Origin: Candidatus Subteraquimicrobium carltonvillense
GTDB lineage: Bacteria; Actinomycetota; Aquicultoria; Subteraquimicrobiales; Subteraquimicrobiaceae
Direction: 5' to 3'
DNA: 7,069 bases
NCBI GenBank assembly: GCA_002339355.1
Contig: DDKQ01000019.1
Location: 1 to 7,069 of the forward strand
The notes under the pieces are model-generated. The model saw only the letters and a list, made by a program, of their open reading frames with translations. It did no database searches and was not told the origin of the DNA. This document shows, one piece after another, positions 1 to 5,915 of the stretch. Position numbers and translations under genes: made by a program. How positions within the stretch are numbered: position 1 is the first letter of the stretch; each line of letters starts with the position of its first letter.

Positions 1-1
1 A

Positions 2-634
2 GGGATAGGGCATAAGGAAGTTAGGATTACGAGAATTGGGAAATTGCCGAGTAGTTGGGATGTTGTAAAAGTAAAAAATGTTGGGCACGTATCTACAGGG
101 AAAACACCATCTACTTTAGAGCATTCTTATTGGAATGGGCAAGTTCCCTTTATAACACCTGCGGACATGGAAAACAATAAATACGTTCTTGACACCGGCA
201 GACATGTGACGCTTAAAGGTGTGGAATTAGCAGGGGGTATTTTGCCTCGCGACACAGTTTTGGTTGTTTGCATTGGTTCTACAATCGGGAAAACAGGTAT
301 GACCGCGAAGGACAGCGTTACCAATCAACAAATTAATGCGATTAGGTGTAATGCAAAGAATGATCCACATTATATTTATTATGCGATTACATATAGATCA
401 AGATTCTTAAAATCATTTTCTGGTATTGCAGCAGTTCCGATAATCAACAAGACGCTACTTGAGCAGTTTGAAATTCCGCGGCCGGAGCTGCCTGAACAAA
501 AGAAAATTGCTGAGATTTTGAGCACAGTTGATGGGAGACTAGAGCTTCTGAGGAGCAGGAAAGAAAAACTGGAAAGAATCAAGAAAGGCTTGATGAATGA
601 TTTGCTAACCGGCAAGAAGCGAGTAAAGGTCTAG
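2..634 (+). CDS. hsdS: Type I restriction-modification specificity subunit HsdS, C-terminal half (5' truncated by window edge)
   Basis: This subunit chooses the DNA target of a type I R-M complex (HsdR2M2S). The frame is open to the window edge, and its first residues GIGHKEVRITRIGKLPSSW match the end of the central conserved region of HsdS, so the first target-recognition domain lies upstream. What remains is the second domain, which starts with the common VSTGKTPST...YWNG..PFITPADM pattern and contains TNQQINAI. It ends in the helical conserved region (LPEQKKIAEILSTVD, then LERIKKGLMNDLLTGKKRV), the usual C-terminus of the family. A TTG at 44 is the first possible start codon in view, but it falls inside the conserved linker and is probably not a real start. 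The next gene begins 11 bp after the stop, with its ribosome-binding site on the stop codon, which implies cotranscription. Family and partial state are clear; target specificity cannot be read. Confidence 0.93.
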   Translation, partial: GIGHKEVRITRIGKLPSSWDVVKVKNVGHVSTGKTPSTLEHSYWNGQVPFITPADMENNKYVLDTGRHVTLKGVELAGGILPRDTVLVVCIGSTIGKTGMTAKDSVTNQQINAIRCNAKNDPHYIYYAITYRSRFLKSFSGIAAVPIINKTLLEQFEIPRPELPEQKKIAEILSTVDGRLELLRSRKEKLERIKKGLMNDLLTGKKRVKV

Positions 635-645
635 GTGTAACTGAA

Positions 646-1179
646 GTGATACAGAAGTATGTTAAAGACACAGTTTATGTTTTTATAGATGCATCCAATA
701 TTTATCACTCCCAGAAAAAGCTAGGCTGGAAAATTGCTTTCTTGAGGTTGAAGAAATATTTTGAAAAGAATACTGCTCTGGGCAAAATTTACTATTACAC
801 TGCATATGACCCAGATTATGCCCAGCAGCGTAAATTCTTAGACCTATTGGAAATTAGTGGATATACAGTAAGAAAAAAGAGAGTGAAATTCATTAAAGAT
901 TCCGATCACGAAGAAGGAGGGTTTCATAAAGGAAATCTGGATGTCGAATTAACCATCGATGTGGTTCATAACAGAGATAATTTTCAATCCTTCGTGCTGT
1001 TATCTGGTGATAGCGATTTTGAGGCATTAATTAAGTATTTAAAATCATACGGAAAGAGGTGTGTGGTCATTTCAACTAAAGACCATGTTTCAATTGAGTT
1101 GGTTAAACAGTCGAAGTTTATTGATTTGAAGAAGCTGAAAGGCGAGATTGAGTTAAAAGGGGAAGGTGGTCAGAAATAA
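646..1179 (+). CDS. NYN domain (LabA/DUF88-like) putative RNase
   Basis: The 177-residue protein is almost entirely an NYN domain, a PIN-like metal-dependent RNase fold. Visible motifs are FIDASN (D15, N18) after the first strand, KGNLDVELTID with D99 and D105, and the diagnostic LLSGDSDFEALI with D122 and D124. These are the expected metal-binding acidic positions, so it may be an active nuclease. The C-terminus follows the LabA pattern of a strand (RCVVIST) and a helix. The start is GTG at 646; an AGGTG at about 633-637 overlaps the hsdS stop and lies 8 nt upstream, which supports this start and coupling to hsdS. No membrane segment is visible. The gene sits between hsdS and hsdR, which suggests an accessory of the type I system or an unrelated defence gene that entered the operon. 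The fold assignment is secure; substrate and role are unknown. Confidence 0.88.
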   Translation: MIQKYVKDTVYVFIDASNIYHSQKKLGWKIAFLRLKKYFEKNTALGKIYYYTAYDPDYAQQRKFLDLLEISGYTVRKKRVKFIKDSDHEEGGFHKGNLDVELTIDVVHNRDNFQSFVLLSGDSDFEALIKYLKSYGKRCVVISTKDHVSIELVKQSKFIDLKKLKGEIELKGEGGQK

Positions 1180-1208
1180 AAAAATCCCTCCGGTTTTCAC
1201 CAGAGGGA
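1178..1208 (-). terminator. Intrinsic terminator of the minus-strand small RNA
   Basis: The minus-strand stem is 10 bp (1208-1199 pairing with 1194-1185) with a GAAA tetraloop and one G-U wobble. Seven T follow at once (1184-1178). On the plus strand the hairpin is preceded by A residues and followed by AGTTTGG, so it is a poor terminator for the NYN transcript. It overlaps the NYN stop codon. Confidence 0.75.
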
Positions 1209-1237
1209 AGTTTGGCACTGCCCTACCGTAGTAGGAC
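1178..1237 (-). ncRNA. Candidate small structured RNA (~60 nt), antisense orientation in the NYN-hsdR gap
   Basis: Read on the minus strand, this stretch starts about 7 nt after a good -10 box and ends in a strong intrinsic terminator. The first hairpin is CCUAC-UACG-GUAGG (1235-1222), a UNCG tetraloop closed by C-G, which is an extra-stable loop class. A short linker, GCAGUGCCAAACU, follows. The second hairpin (1208-1185) has a GAAA loop. On the minus strand all 10 of its pairs form, including one G-U wobble; on the plus strand that pair is a C-A mismatch and the loop is UUUC. Both stems are thus better RNA structures on the minus strand. The linker contains GGCA-G-TGCC, a self-complementary segment. 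No known RNA family was recognised. Alternatives are an attenuated leader or a stand-alone small RNA; no ORF follows on this strand. The start point is inferred. Confidence 0.6.
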
Positions 1238-1243
1238 AACTAG

Positions 1244-1272
1244 AATATATATTATATATATAAATATGTCAA
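1244..1272 (-). promoter_or_regulatory. Sigma70-type promoter for the minus-strand small RNA
   Basis: On the minus strand, TTGACA (1272-1267) is followed by exactly 17 bp and then TATATT (1249-1244). The -35 box is a perfect consensus and the -10 box matches 5 of 6 positions. The surrounding AT repeat makes accidental -10 boxes easy, but the perfect -35 box, the spacing and the terminated structured transcript downstream support a real promoter. Confidence 0.6.
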
Positions 1273-1358
1273 GAATTTTTTGACTTATTAGCTTATCCGG
1301 CCAGGTAATTGAAATAGATTAAGAGAATGAAAGGTAAAGTAGGTTCTCTAAACAAATT

Positions 1359-1364
1359 AGGAGA
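1359..1364 (+). promoter_or_regulatory. Ribosome-binding site of hsdR
   Basis: AGGAGA lies upstream of two in-frame ATG codons, at 1368 (3 nt spacing) and 1374 (9 nt spacing). The spacing fits the second ATG better, so HsdR may begin at its residue 3. The difference is only two residues. Confidence 0.55.
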
Positions 1365-1367
1365 AAG

Positions 1368-4300
1368 ATGGGAATGGGTTTTGACGAGAAAACCTTAGTT
1401 GAAAACTATATTGTTCAGGAGCTCCAAGAAAAGGGCTGGAAGTTTGTTCCAGCTGAGGAGCTTGAGAGAGATAGCTATGAGGAACCTCTTTTAATCCCCA
1501 ATCTTATCAGAGCACTTGAGAGGATAAACAAGGGGTTTGATATTGGAGACGAAGAGATAAATAAGGTTTTGAATGAACTCAAACTTACCGGCACAGGGAT
1601 AGAAGGAGCCAAACGCATTTTGAACTTATACAAGCTTGGTGTTCCCGTGAAATTTGAAAAAGACAGAGTTGTCCGATATATCCAGCTTTTTGACTATGAA
1701 AACATTGAGACAAACGAGTTTATCGTCACCAGACAAGTTAATTATGAGGGCAGGGAAGGGATAAGAACCGATGTAATGCTTTACATTAACGGCATTTCCC
1801 TTGTCGATATAGAGTGTAAAAATCCAACAAGCATCACAGAAACCTGGTACAACGCTTATCGGCAGATAAAAGACTACGAAAAAGCCGTTCCTGAACTTTA
1901 TAAATATGTTCAAATGGGAGTAGCCGCAGAGAGCAAGGCAAGATATTTTCCCATTGTTCCTTGGCAAGATGATGTATGGACACATGAGTGGCGGGAGAGC
2001 GACTTAGATTCCATTGATTCCACGATTGAGATGCTTTCGAGAAATGCCCTTTTAGACATTCTCAAACACTTCCTCTTTTTCAGAGTGGAGTTTGGAAATG
2101 CTACCAAAGTAATCACCAGGTATATGCAGTACCGCGCTGCCAACAAGATGGTAAATAGGGTTATCAGGAATTTACACCCTCACCCTATCCCTCTCCCCTC
2201 CAGGGAGAGGGAAATAGAAGAGAGGAAAAATAGGGGGCTTATCTGGCATTGGCAGGGAAGCGGAAAAACACTCACTATGATTTTCGCCGCTAACAAGCTT
2301 TACTACGCAAGTGAGCTTGAGAATCCCAGCGTCTTCTTCATCGTTGACCGAATTGAGCTTGAGGACCAGCTATACAATGAGTTTTACTCTTTGGACATAG
2401 TTCAGCCTGAAATCATCGGCTCCATAGACGAGCTTAAAAATGTCTTGAGCTACGACGACTATCGGGGCAAGCGAGGCGTGTTTATTGTCCTCATCCACAA
2501 GCTTAGACCGGAAGAACTCAAAGAGCTGCAAGAAGAGCTTGAAGAAGTATCAAGGGGAAAAACAACCATAATGAGTCGCAACAACGTCATTGCCTTTATA
2601 GACGAAGGGCACCGTACTCAATACGGAATGCTGGCAGCTCAAATGAAGGCTATCCTTAAAAATGCCTTCTTCTTTGCTTTGACAGGTACACCCATATCTA
2701 AAAGAGGGAGAGACACCTATCTTGAGTTTAGCTATCCTCCCAAAGAACCTTATCTGGACAAGTATTTCATCACCGACTCTATAAGAGACGGCTTTACGAT
2801 AAAAATCGTTTACCAGCCAAGACTCGAAGAAGAACATTTAAAGAAGGACTTGCTTGAAGCGTTTCTTGAGATGGAGTTTGAAGAACTTCCTGAGCATGTG
2901 AGGGAGGATGTGGAGGAAAGAGTAAAGCGGAGGCTAAACCTCATAAAGCTAGTTCTTGAGAATCCAGAGCGGATAAAGGTTGTAAGCGAGGACATAGCCC
3001 AGCACTTCAAGGAAAATGTGGATGGCAAGTTTAAAGCCATGATGGTAGCGGCAAGTAGAAAAGCGTGCGCCCTCTATAAGAACGAATTAGATAAGCACCT
3101 ACCCAAGGAATACTCTGAGGTTGTTATGACAACTTATGAAAGAGGTGAGGTAGTACCAGTAATCCAGGAGCTTGTAGCGGAGTCTAAAGCAAGATATGAG
3201 ATCAGGGAAATGGGTGAAATCAGAAAACGAGTGGTAGAGAAGTTTAAGGAAGAGGAGATTCCCAAAATCCTAATCGTTACCGATATGTTGCTTACGGGCT
3301 TTGATGCTCCCATTCTTCAGGCGATGTATCTCGATAAGCCTCTAAAAGAGCATCGGCTTCTTCAGGCAGTGGCAAGAACGAATAGACCCTTTAAGGACCT
3401 GAAGGAAGCGGGGGTTGTAATTGATTATGTTGGCGTTTTGAGAGAGTTTAAGAAAGCCCTGGAAATGTATCGCGAAGAGGACATTGCTGGAGCACTGCTT
3501 AGTTATGACAGCGTAAGGAAAGAGTTTGTGGCTCTTATCAGAGAAATTCTTGAAATATTTGAGGAAGTGCCGAGGGACTACGAAAGGGATACCTTGCTCA
3601 AAGCTATTGAGATTCTCGCCACGGATGAAGAGAAAGGCAAAGAATTTGAGGAAAAGTATAGACATTTACGGAAGATTTTTGAACTTCTTGGACCAGACGA
3701 AGTTAAACTTGAATACTTTGAGGACTACAAATGGCTTTCTGCCATTTACACCTACTATATGAAGGTTGTGGTGCAAAAGCCCACGTATGAAGGGTATGTG
3801 CAAAAGTATTACGAAAAAACGATAAAGTTTGTCCACAAGGCTACAGAGATAGATAAACTCGAAAAAGAGCTCCCCGCGATAGCCTTTGACGAAGATTATC
3901 TAAAGAAACTGGAAGAGAAGGTCAAGAGCAAGAAAGAGAAAGCTGCCAATATCCTTTTTACGCTGAATAGACTGGTTCTTGTGGAGAGACACAGAAGCCC
4001 TATTTATGAATCTTTGGTGGAGAGGGTGGAGCGCCTCTTAGAGATGTGGAGAGAGAAGACCAAGGATTACGAAAGGATATATGTGGAGGGCGTGAAGATA
4101 TTTGAGGATGTGGGTACTCTTTCAGAGAGACAAAAGACTTTTAACCTCTCAGATATGGAATATTCAATGTTACTTGCTCTTGAACGGAAGCTGAGGGAAA
4201 CCGATGAGTTGGTTGAAGAGGTGAGAGGACTTTCACAAAGACTTGAAGAGCACATGTTTCCCGGATGGATTACTCAAACCACCGTTCGGAAGGAAGTGGA

Positions 4301-4418
4301 AAGAGAGGCAAGAAGGTTTGTTAGGGGCTTAAAGAGAATACACAGCCTCTCCCTGGATGAGATGGACGATTTGTACGAGAAGCTTATGGAGAACGTGAAA
4401 AACTATGGAGTTTCCTGA
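1368..4418 (+). CDS. hsdR: Type I restriction endonuclease motor/nuclease subunit HsdR
   Basis: HsdR is the ATP-driven translocase and endonuclease of a type I R-M complex and pairs with the hsdS product upstream. At 1016 residues it is of normal length. The N-terminal PD-(D/E)xK nuclease shows D135 (RTDVML), E149-C-K151 and QIKDY (Q166...Y170), the QxxxY motif typical of HsdR. The SF2 helicase motor follows: Walker A HWQGSGKT (294-301), DEGH (412-415), LTGTP (438-442), TDMLLTGFDAP (638-648) and QAVARTNRP (666-674). The rest is a charged helical C-terminal domain. All key residues are present, so the enzyme looks active. Residues about 270-282 (HPHPIPLPSRERE) are encoded by a palindromic repeat inserted in frame before Walker A. 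The gene overlaps the next one by 14 bp. Its separation from hsdS by the NYN gene and a 188-bp gap suggests it may have its own promoter. Confidence 0.96.
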   Translation: MGMGFDEKTLVENYIVQELQEKGWKFVPAEELERDSYEEPLLIPNLIRALERINKGFDIGDEEINKVLNELKLTGTGIEGAKRILNLYKLGVPVKFEKDRVVRYIQLFDYENIETNEFIVTRQVNYEGREGIRTDVMLYINGISLVDIECKNPTSITETWYNAYRQIKDYEKAVPELYKYVQMGVAAESKARYFPIVPWQDDVWTHEWRESDLDSIDSTIEMLSRNALLDILKHFLFFRVEFGNATKVITRYMQYRAANKMVNRVIRNLHPHPIPLPSREREIEERKNRGLIWHWQGSGKTLTMIFAANKLYYASELENPSVFFIVDRIELEDQLYNEFYSLDIVQPEIIGSIDELKNVLSYDDYRGKRGVFIVLIHKLRPEELKELQEELEEVSRGKTTIMSRNNVIAFIDEGHRTQYGMLAAQMKAILKNAFFFALTGTPISKRGRDTYLEFSYPPKEPYLDKYFITDSIRDGFTIKIVYQPRLEEEHLKKDLLEAFLEMEFEELPEHVREDVEERVKRRLNLIKLVLENPERIKVVSEDIAQHFKENVDGKFKAMMVAASRKACALYKNELDKHLPKEYSEVVMTTYERGEVVPVIQELVAESKARYEIREMGEIRKRVVEKFKEEEIPKILIVTDMLLTGFDAPILQAMYLDKPLKEHRLLQAVARTNRPFKDLKEAGVVIDYVGVLREFKKALEMYREEDIAGALLSYDSVRKEFVALIREILEIFEEVPRDYERDTLLKAIEILATDEEKGKEFEEKYRHLRKIFELLGPDEVKLEYFEDYKWLSAIYTYYMKVVVQKPTYEGYVQKYYEKTIKFVHKATEIDKLEKELPAIAFDEDYLKKLEEKVKSKKEKAANILFTLNRLVLVERHRSPIYESLVERVERLLEMWREKTKDYERIYVEGVKIFEDVGTLSERQKTFNLSDMEYSMLLALERKLRETDELVEEVRGLSQRLEEHMFPGWITQTTVRKEVEREARRFVRGLKRIHSLSLDEMDDLYEKLMENVKNYGVS
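2175..2214 (+). repeat. REP-like palindromic element inserted in frame in hsdR
   Basis: CCCTCTCCC (2189-2197) pairs perfectly with GGGAGAGGG (2203-2211) around a 5-nt loop, and T2188/A2212 extends the stem. It is preceded by CACCCTCACCCTAT. This matches the widespread bacterial CCCTCACCC...CTCTCCC...GGGAGAGGG dispersed palindrome, usually intergenic, whose translation in this frame is the familiar PHPIPLPSRERE. Here it codes HsdR residues about 270-282, between the helix YMQYRAANKMVNRVIR and Walker A, without breaking the frame. Identification as a dispersed repeat rests on recall of the family; only one copy is in the window. Confidence 0.75.
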
Positions 4419-4965
4419 TGTAGGTTACAAACTTTCATATAGAAATGTAAAGTACCCGCGATTGGAATTTAGAACGGGAGAGCTTTTACTTGTTTTACCC
4501 TTCAGTCATGACCCAAATGCTGTTTTGGAGAAGCACAGAGATTGGATCCGCCAGAAGATTGAGTTTATGGCAGAGAGCTTGAAGGATTCATCAGAGAAAG
4601 AGATAGTTGATAGAACTCATGAGGAATTTAGATCTCTCGTTCATTTTTACGTCCAGGAAGTTTCGGGAGAGCTGGGGGTTAAGGTTAATAAGGTTTTCTT
4701 TCGGAAGATGAAAACCAAATGGGCAAGCTGCAGCCCCAAAAGGAACTTGACCATTAATAGTCTGATGAGATATTTACCTGAACATCTCTTAGAGTATGTA
4801 ATCTTCCATGAAATTACTCACTTAGTTGAAAAACGCCACAGCGATAAGTTTTGGAAGATAATTTCAGGGGAGTTCAGCAACTACAATGAATTTGAAACAG
4901 ATTTATTCGCCTATTGGTTCTTGATACACAAGGATTCAACTGTCCGAAAATTAAACTTGCATTAA
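4405..4965 (+). CDS. YgjP/DUF45-type (M48-like) zinc metallopeptidase
   Basis: This 186-residue protein belongs to the YgjP-like DUF45 family of predicted zinc-dependent metallopeptidases. It shows the full zinc signature FHEITHLVEKRH, with H135, E136 and H139 of HExxH and a third ligand H145, followed by SDKFW as in the family's NHSxxFW. The preceding KTKWASCSPKRNLTINSLMRY is the other conserved block (normally KxRWGSCSxxxxIxxNxxL). The N-terminus carries the beta-rich segment YRNVKYPRLEFRTGELLLVLP. The start at 4405 lies inside the hsdR end, a 14-bp overlap, with GGAG at 4388-4391; translational coupling is likely. DUF45 genes are often found next to hsdR in type I loci, but their role is not established. 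It is probably cytoplasmic, since no signal peptide or membrane helix is seen. The family call is firm; the function in restriction is unknown. Confidence 0.9.
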   Translation: MEFPDVGYKLSYRNVKYPRLEFRTGELLLVLPFSHDPNAVLEKHRDWIRQKIEFMAESLKDSSEKEIVDRTHEEFRSLVHFYVQEVSGELGVKVNKVFFRKMKTKWASCSPKRNLTINSLMRYLPEHLLEYVIFHEITHLVEKRHSDKFWKIISGEFSNYNEFETDLFAYWFLIHKDSTVRKLNLH

Positions 4966-5025
4966 AACGGCAAAATGATGTCCGACACTCCACAAGCCTG
5001 TAAGCTTCCAAAAGATTAGGCATAA

Positions 5026-5085
5026 TTGCAAATTCGCACAATCGGGCTCATCGACCAAATCGTCTGTGAACTCGGGAGGCAGTAA
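5026..5085 (+). pseudogene. Relic A: decayed C-terminal tail of an N6-adenine DNA methyltransferase
   Basis: In this frame, between stops at 5023 and 5083, the sequence reads LQIRTIGLIDQIVCELGRQ. The core LIDQIVCEL matches the LIDQIVYELYGLTEEEI segment near the C-terminus of many Eco57I-like and related methyltransferases. The usual YGLTEEEI continuation is lost and no start codon or upstream methyltransferase sequence is present. At DNA level 5045-5063 matches 5802-5820 (relic B) with one mismatch. It is a short fragment, so the call relies on the three related copies in the window. Confidence 0.55.
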
Positions 5086-5104
5086 GAGTTAAAAAACCCG
5101 TTTT

Positions 5105-5131
5105 AAGAACCGCGCGAGCGGTTTTTATTTT
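5105..5131 (+). terminator. Intrinsic terminator after the hsdR-DUF45 operon
   Basis: AACCGC (5108-5113) and GCGGTT (5118-5123) form a stem with a GCGA (GNRA) loop. The stem can extend through A5105-A5106 to T5125-T5126, and TTTTTATTTTT follows. It lies 140 bp after the DUF45 stop and just past relic A. It also runs into the first possible start codon of the next gene. Confidence 0.8.
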
Positions 5132-5751
5132 TGTCGCTGAGCAGACCACATAGGATTTTGCAAAGATTTAGAGAATCTAAAAAGAGAAACCAAATCGCTG
5201 CAAACCCTATGGCGGAGGAATATGGAGTGGAAACCACAGAAAAGATCGTGGAGTCATATTGTCGCTACATTAAACGCTGGTTCACTATTCCCAATATAAA
5301 ATGTCAAGGGCAGTACGAAATCGACCTCCTTGCTATCGATCCATCGCGTGGCGATGTATGCAAGCGTTACCATATCGAGTGCGGTATTTCCATTTCCGGA
5401 GCATATTCAAGACTCACAGGGAGAGAGTTTTCACTGGACCAACTCAAAAAACGCGTTGAGCAAGCTAGCCAGCGGAGAACCTTCGGGTATTTTGCTGAGC
5501 GTAAGTTCAGTTCCCGCGAAGTGATATCCGAGCTTGAAAAATACGGCTTCAAAGAGGGAAATTACACGAAAATTATTGTCACTTGGGGCTGGACACCCGA
5601 GGCAAAAAGGCAAGCTGATAGTAAGGGCATCATCCCTTGGGATTTTCTCGATATTATAAATGAGATCGCAGAAGCATGCCGCGATAAAAGAACTTATTTC
5701 ACAGATGACACCCTTCGGACTATCCAACTCTTCGCTCGATCGGGCAGGTAG
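5131..5751 (+). CDS. Restriction-endonuclease-like (PD-(D/E)xK-type?) protein, putative
   Basis: I do not recognise a named family. The 206-residue frame has a core resembling the restriction-endonuclease-like fold: helix TEKIVESYCRYIKRWF (36-51), GQYEIDLLAID (60-70) with acidic D65, then strand YHIECGISI (80-88) with E83. The E-x-K position reads E83-C-G85, so the usual catalytic lysine is absent. The C-terminal segment TPEAKRQADSKGIIPWDFLDIINEIAE (155-181) is like the last helix-strand-helix of such nucleases. The start is uncertain. TTG 5131 lies in the T tract of the upstream terminator and has no ribosome-binding site; the first ATG is 5209 (residue 27), also without a clear one. The longer form is given because residues 2-26 still read as plausible protein. 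No promoter was found. The gene lies alone between methyltransferase relics A and B. The coding call is good; the function is weakly supported. Confidence 0.7.
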   Translation: MSLSRPHRILQRFRESKKRNQIAANPMAEEYGVETTEKIVESYCRYIKRWFTIPNIKCQGQYEIDLLAIDPSRGDVCKRYHIECGISISGAYSRLTGREFSLDQLKKRVEQASQRRTFGYFAERKFSSREVISELEKYGFKEGNYTKIIVTWGWTPEAKRQADSKGIIPWDFLDIINEIAEACRDKRTYFTDDTLRTIQLFARSGR

Positions 5752-5769
5752 GCTGAAAAGTAAGGTTTG

Positions 5770-5816
5770 GGGTCGGGCTTGAATAATTTGACAAACTGAC
5801 TGGCTCATCGGCCAAA
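5770..5816 (+). repeat. 47-bp direct repeat, copy 1
   Basis: This sequence is identical base for base to 6952-6998 (offset 1182 bp). It begins GGGTCGGGCTTGAATAA and ends GGCTCATCGGCCAAA. The identity stops sharply on both sides: 5769 is G where 6951 is A, and after 5816 the two copies remain alignable as coding sequence but differ at 4 of the next 13 bases. Together the copies bracket the MNT/HEPN module. Confidence 0.95.
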
Positions 5817-5827
5817 TCGTTTATAAA
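5792..5827 (+). pseudogene. Relic B: decayed methyltransferase C-terminal tail
   Basis: After an in-frame TGA at 5789 the frame reads QTDWLIGQIVYK, matching the TDxLIDQIVYKLYGLT segment of Eco57I-like and related adenine methyltransferases. Homology then ends, and the frame runs on as unrelated residues to a TAG at 5861-5863. It has no start codon and cannot be a gene. The rest of the 5752-5864 spacer shows no other feature. Confidence 0.55.
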
Positions 5828-5864
5828 CCTTGCCTCCCGTTCTATCCTAAACCCGCATTCTAGT

Positions 5865-5880
5865 TTGACTCTGCAGTCAA
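5865..5880 (+). promoter_or_regulatory. Operator-like inverted repeat O1 over the -35 box
   Basis: TTGACT-CTGC-AGTCAA has perfect 6-bp arms around a 4-bp spacer and contains the -35 box. Its GACT half-site is shared with O2, 18 bp away. Confidence 0.55.
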
Positions 5881-5893
5881 AGTTGACTACAAT
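5865..5893 (+). promoter_or_regulatory. Sigma70-type promoter of the MNT/HEPN operon
   Basis: TTGACT (5865-5870), a spacer of exactly 17 bp, then TACAAT (5888-5893): each box matches 5 of 6 consensus positions. The expected transcription start near 5900 gives a leader of about 16 nt that just contains the ribosome-binding site AAAGGA (5903-5908). This makes the TTG at 5865 part of the -35 box, not a start codon. Confidence 0.75.
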
Positions 5894-5901
5894 TGTAGTC
5901 A
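5884..5901 (+). promoter_or_regulatory. Operator-like 18-bp perfect palindrome O2 over the -10 box
   Basis: TGACTACAATTGTAGTCA is a perfect 18-bp palindrome that covers the -10 box, and a bound dimer would block RNA polymerase. It contains TACANNTGTA, the core known for BlaI/MecI/CopY winged-helix operators, although no such regulator is here. The likely binder is the winged-helix N-terminus of the MNT protein encoded next (autoregulation, inferred). Confidence 0.75.
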
Positions 5902-5906
5902 GAAAG

Positions 5907-5914
5907 GACTACAA
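5907..5914 (+). promoter_or_regulatory. Third operator half-site between ribosome-binding site and start codon
   Basis: GACTACAA repeats the left half of O2 exactly 22 bp downstream, about two helical turns, in the same orientation. It overlaps the end of the ribosome-binding site and ends just before the ATG at 5916. It may be an extra binding half-site. Confidence 0.4.
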
Positions 5915-5915
5915 A

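Noticed and set aside
44..634. Intact half-size HsdS starting at TTG 44
   Set aside because: The frame is open to the window edge with GIGHK...IGKLPSSW, the linker that joins the two target-recognition domains in full-length HsdS, so truncation by the window is the simpler reading.
1222..1235. Guanidine-II (mini-ykkC) riboswitch hairpin suggested by ACGG in the loop region
   Set aside because: The stem places UACG, not ACGR, in the loop. There is no second ACGR hairpin and no transporter gene follows on the minus strand.
1327..1398. Short plus-strand ORF of 23 codons in the hsdR leader, overlapping the hsdR start in another frame
   Set aside because: It has no ribosome-binding site and no recognisable product. 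Its end simply reads hsdR sequence out of frame, so a leader peptide cannot be supported.
3526..3762. Plus-strand 78-codon ORF inside hsdR
   Set aside because: It is an out-of-frame shadow of the continuous HsdR reading frame and has no motif.
5431..5808. Minus-strand ORF of 125 codons opposite the nuclease-like gene
   Set aside because: It is a shadow of the plus-strand gene: it has no domain-like pattern and extends across the relic B repeat.
5865..5915. N-terminal extension of the MNT protein from TTG 5865
   Set aside because: The TTG is the -35 box of a good promoter and the segment is made of operator palindromes. ATG 5916 has a well-spaced ribosome-binding site.
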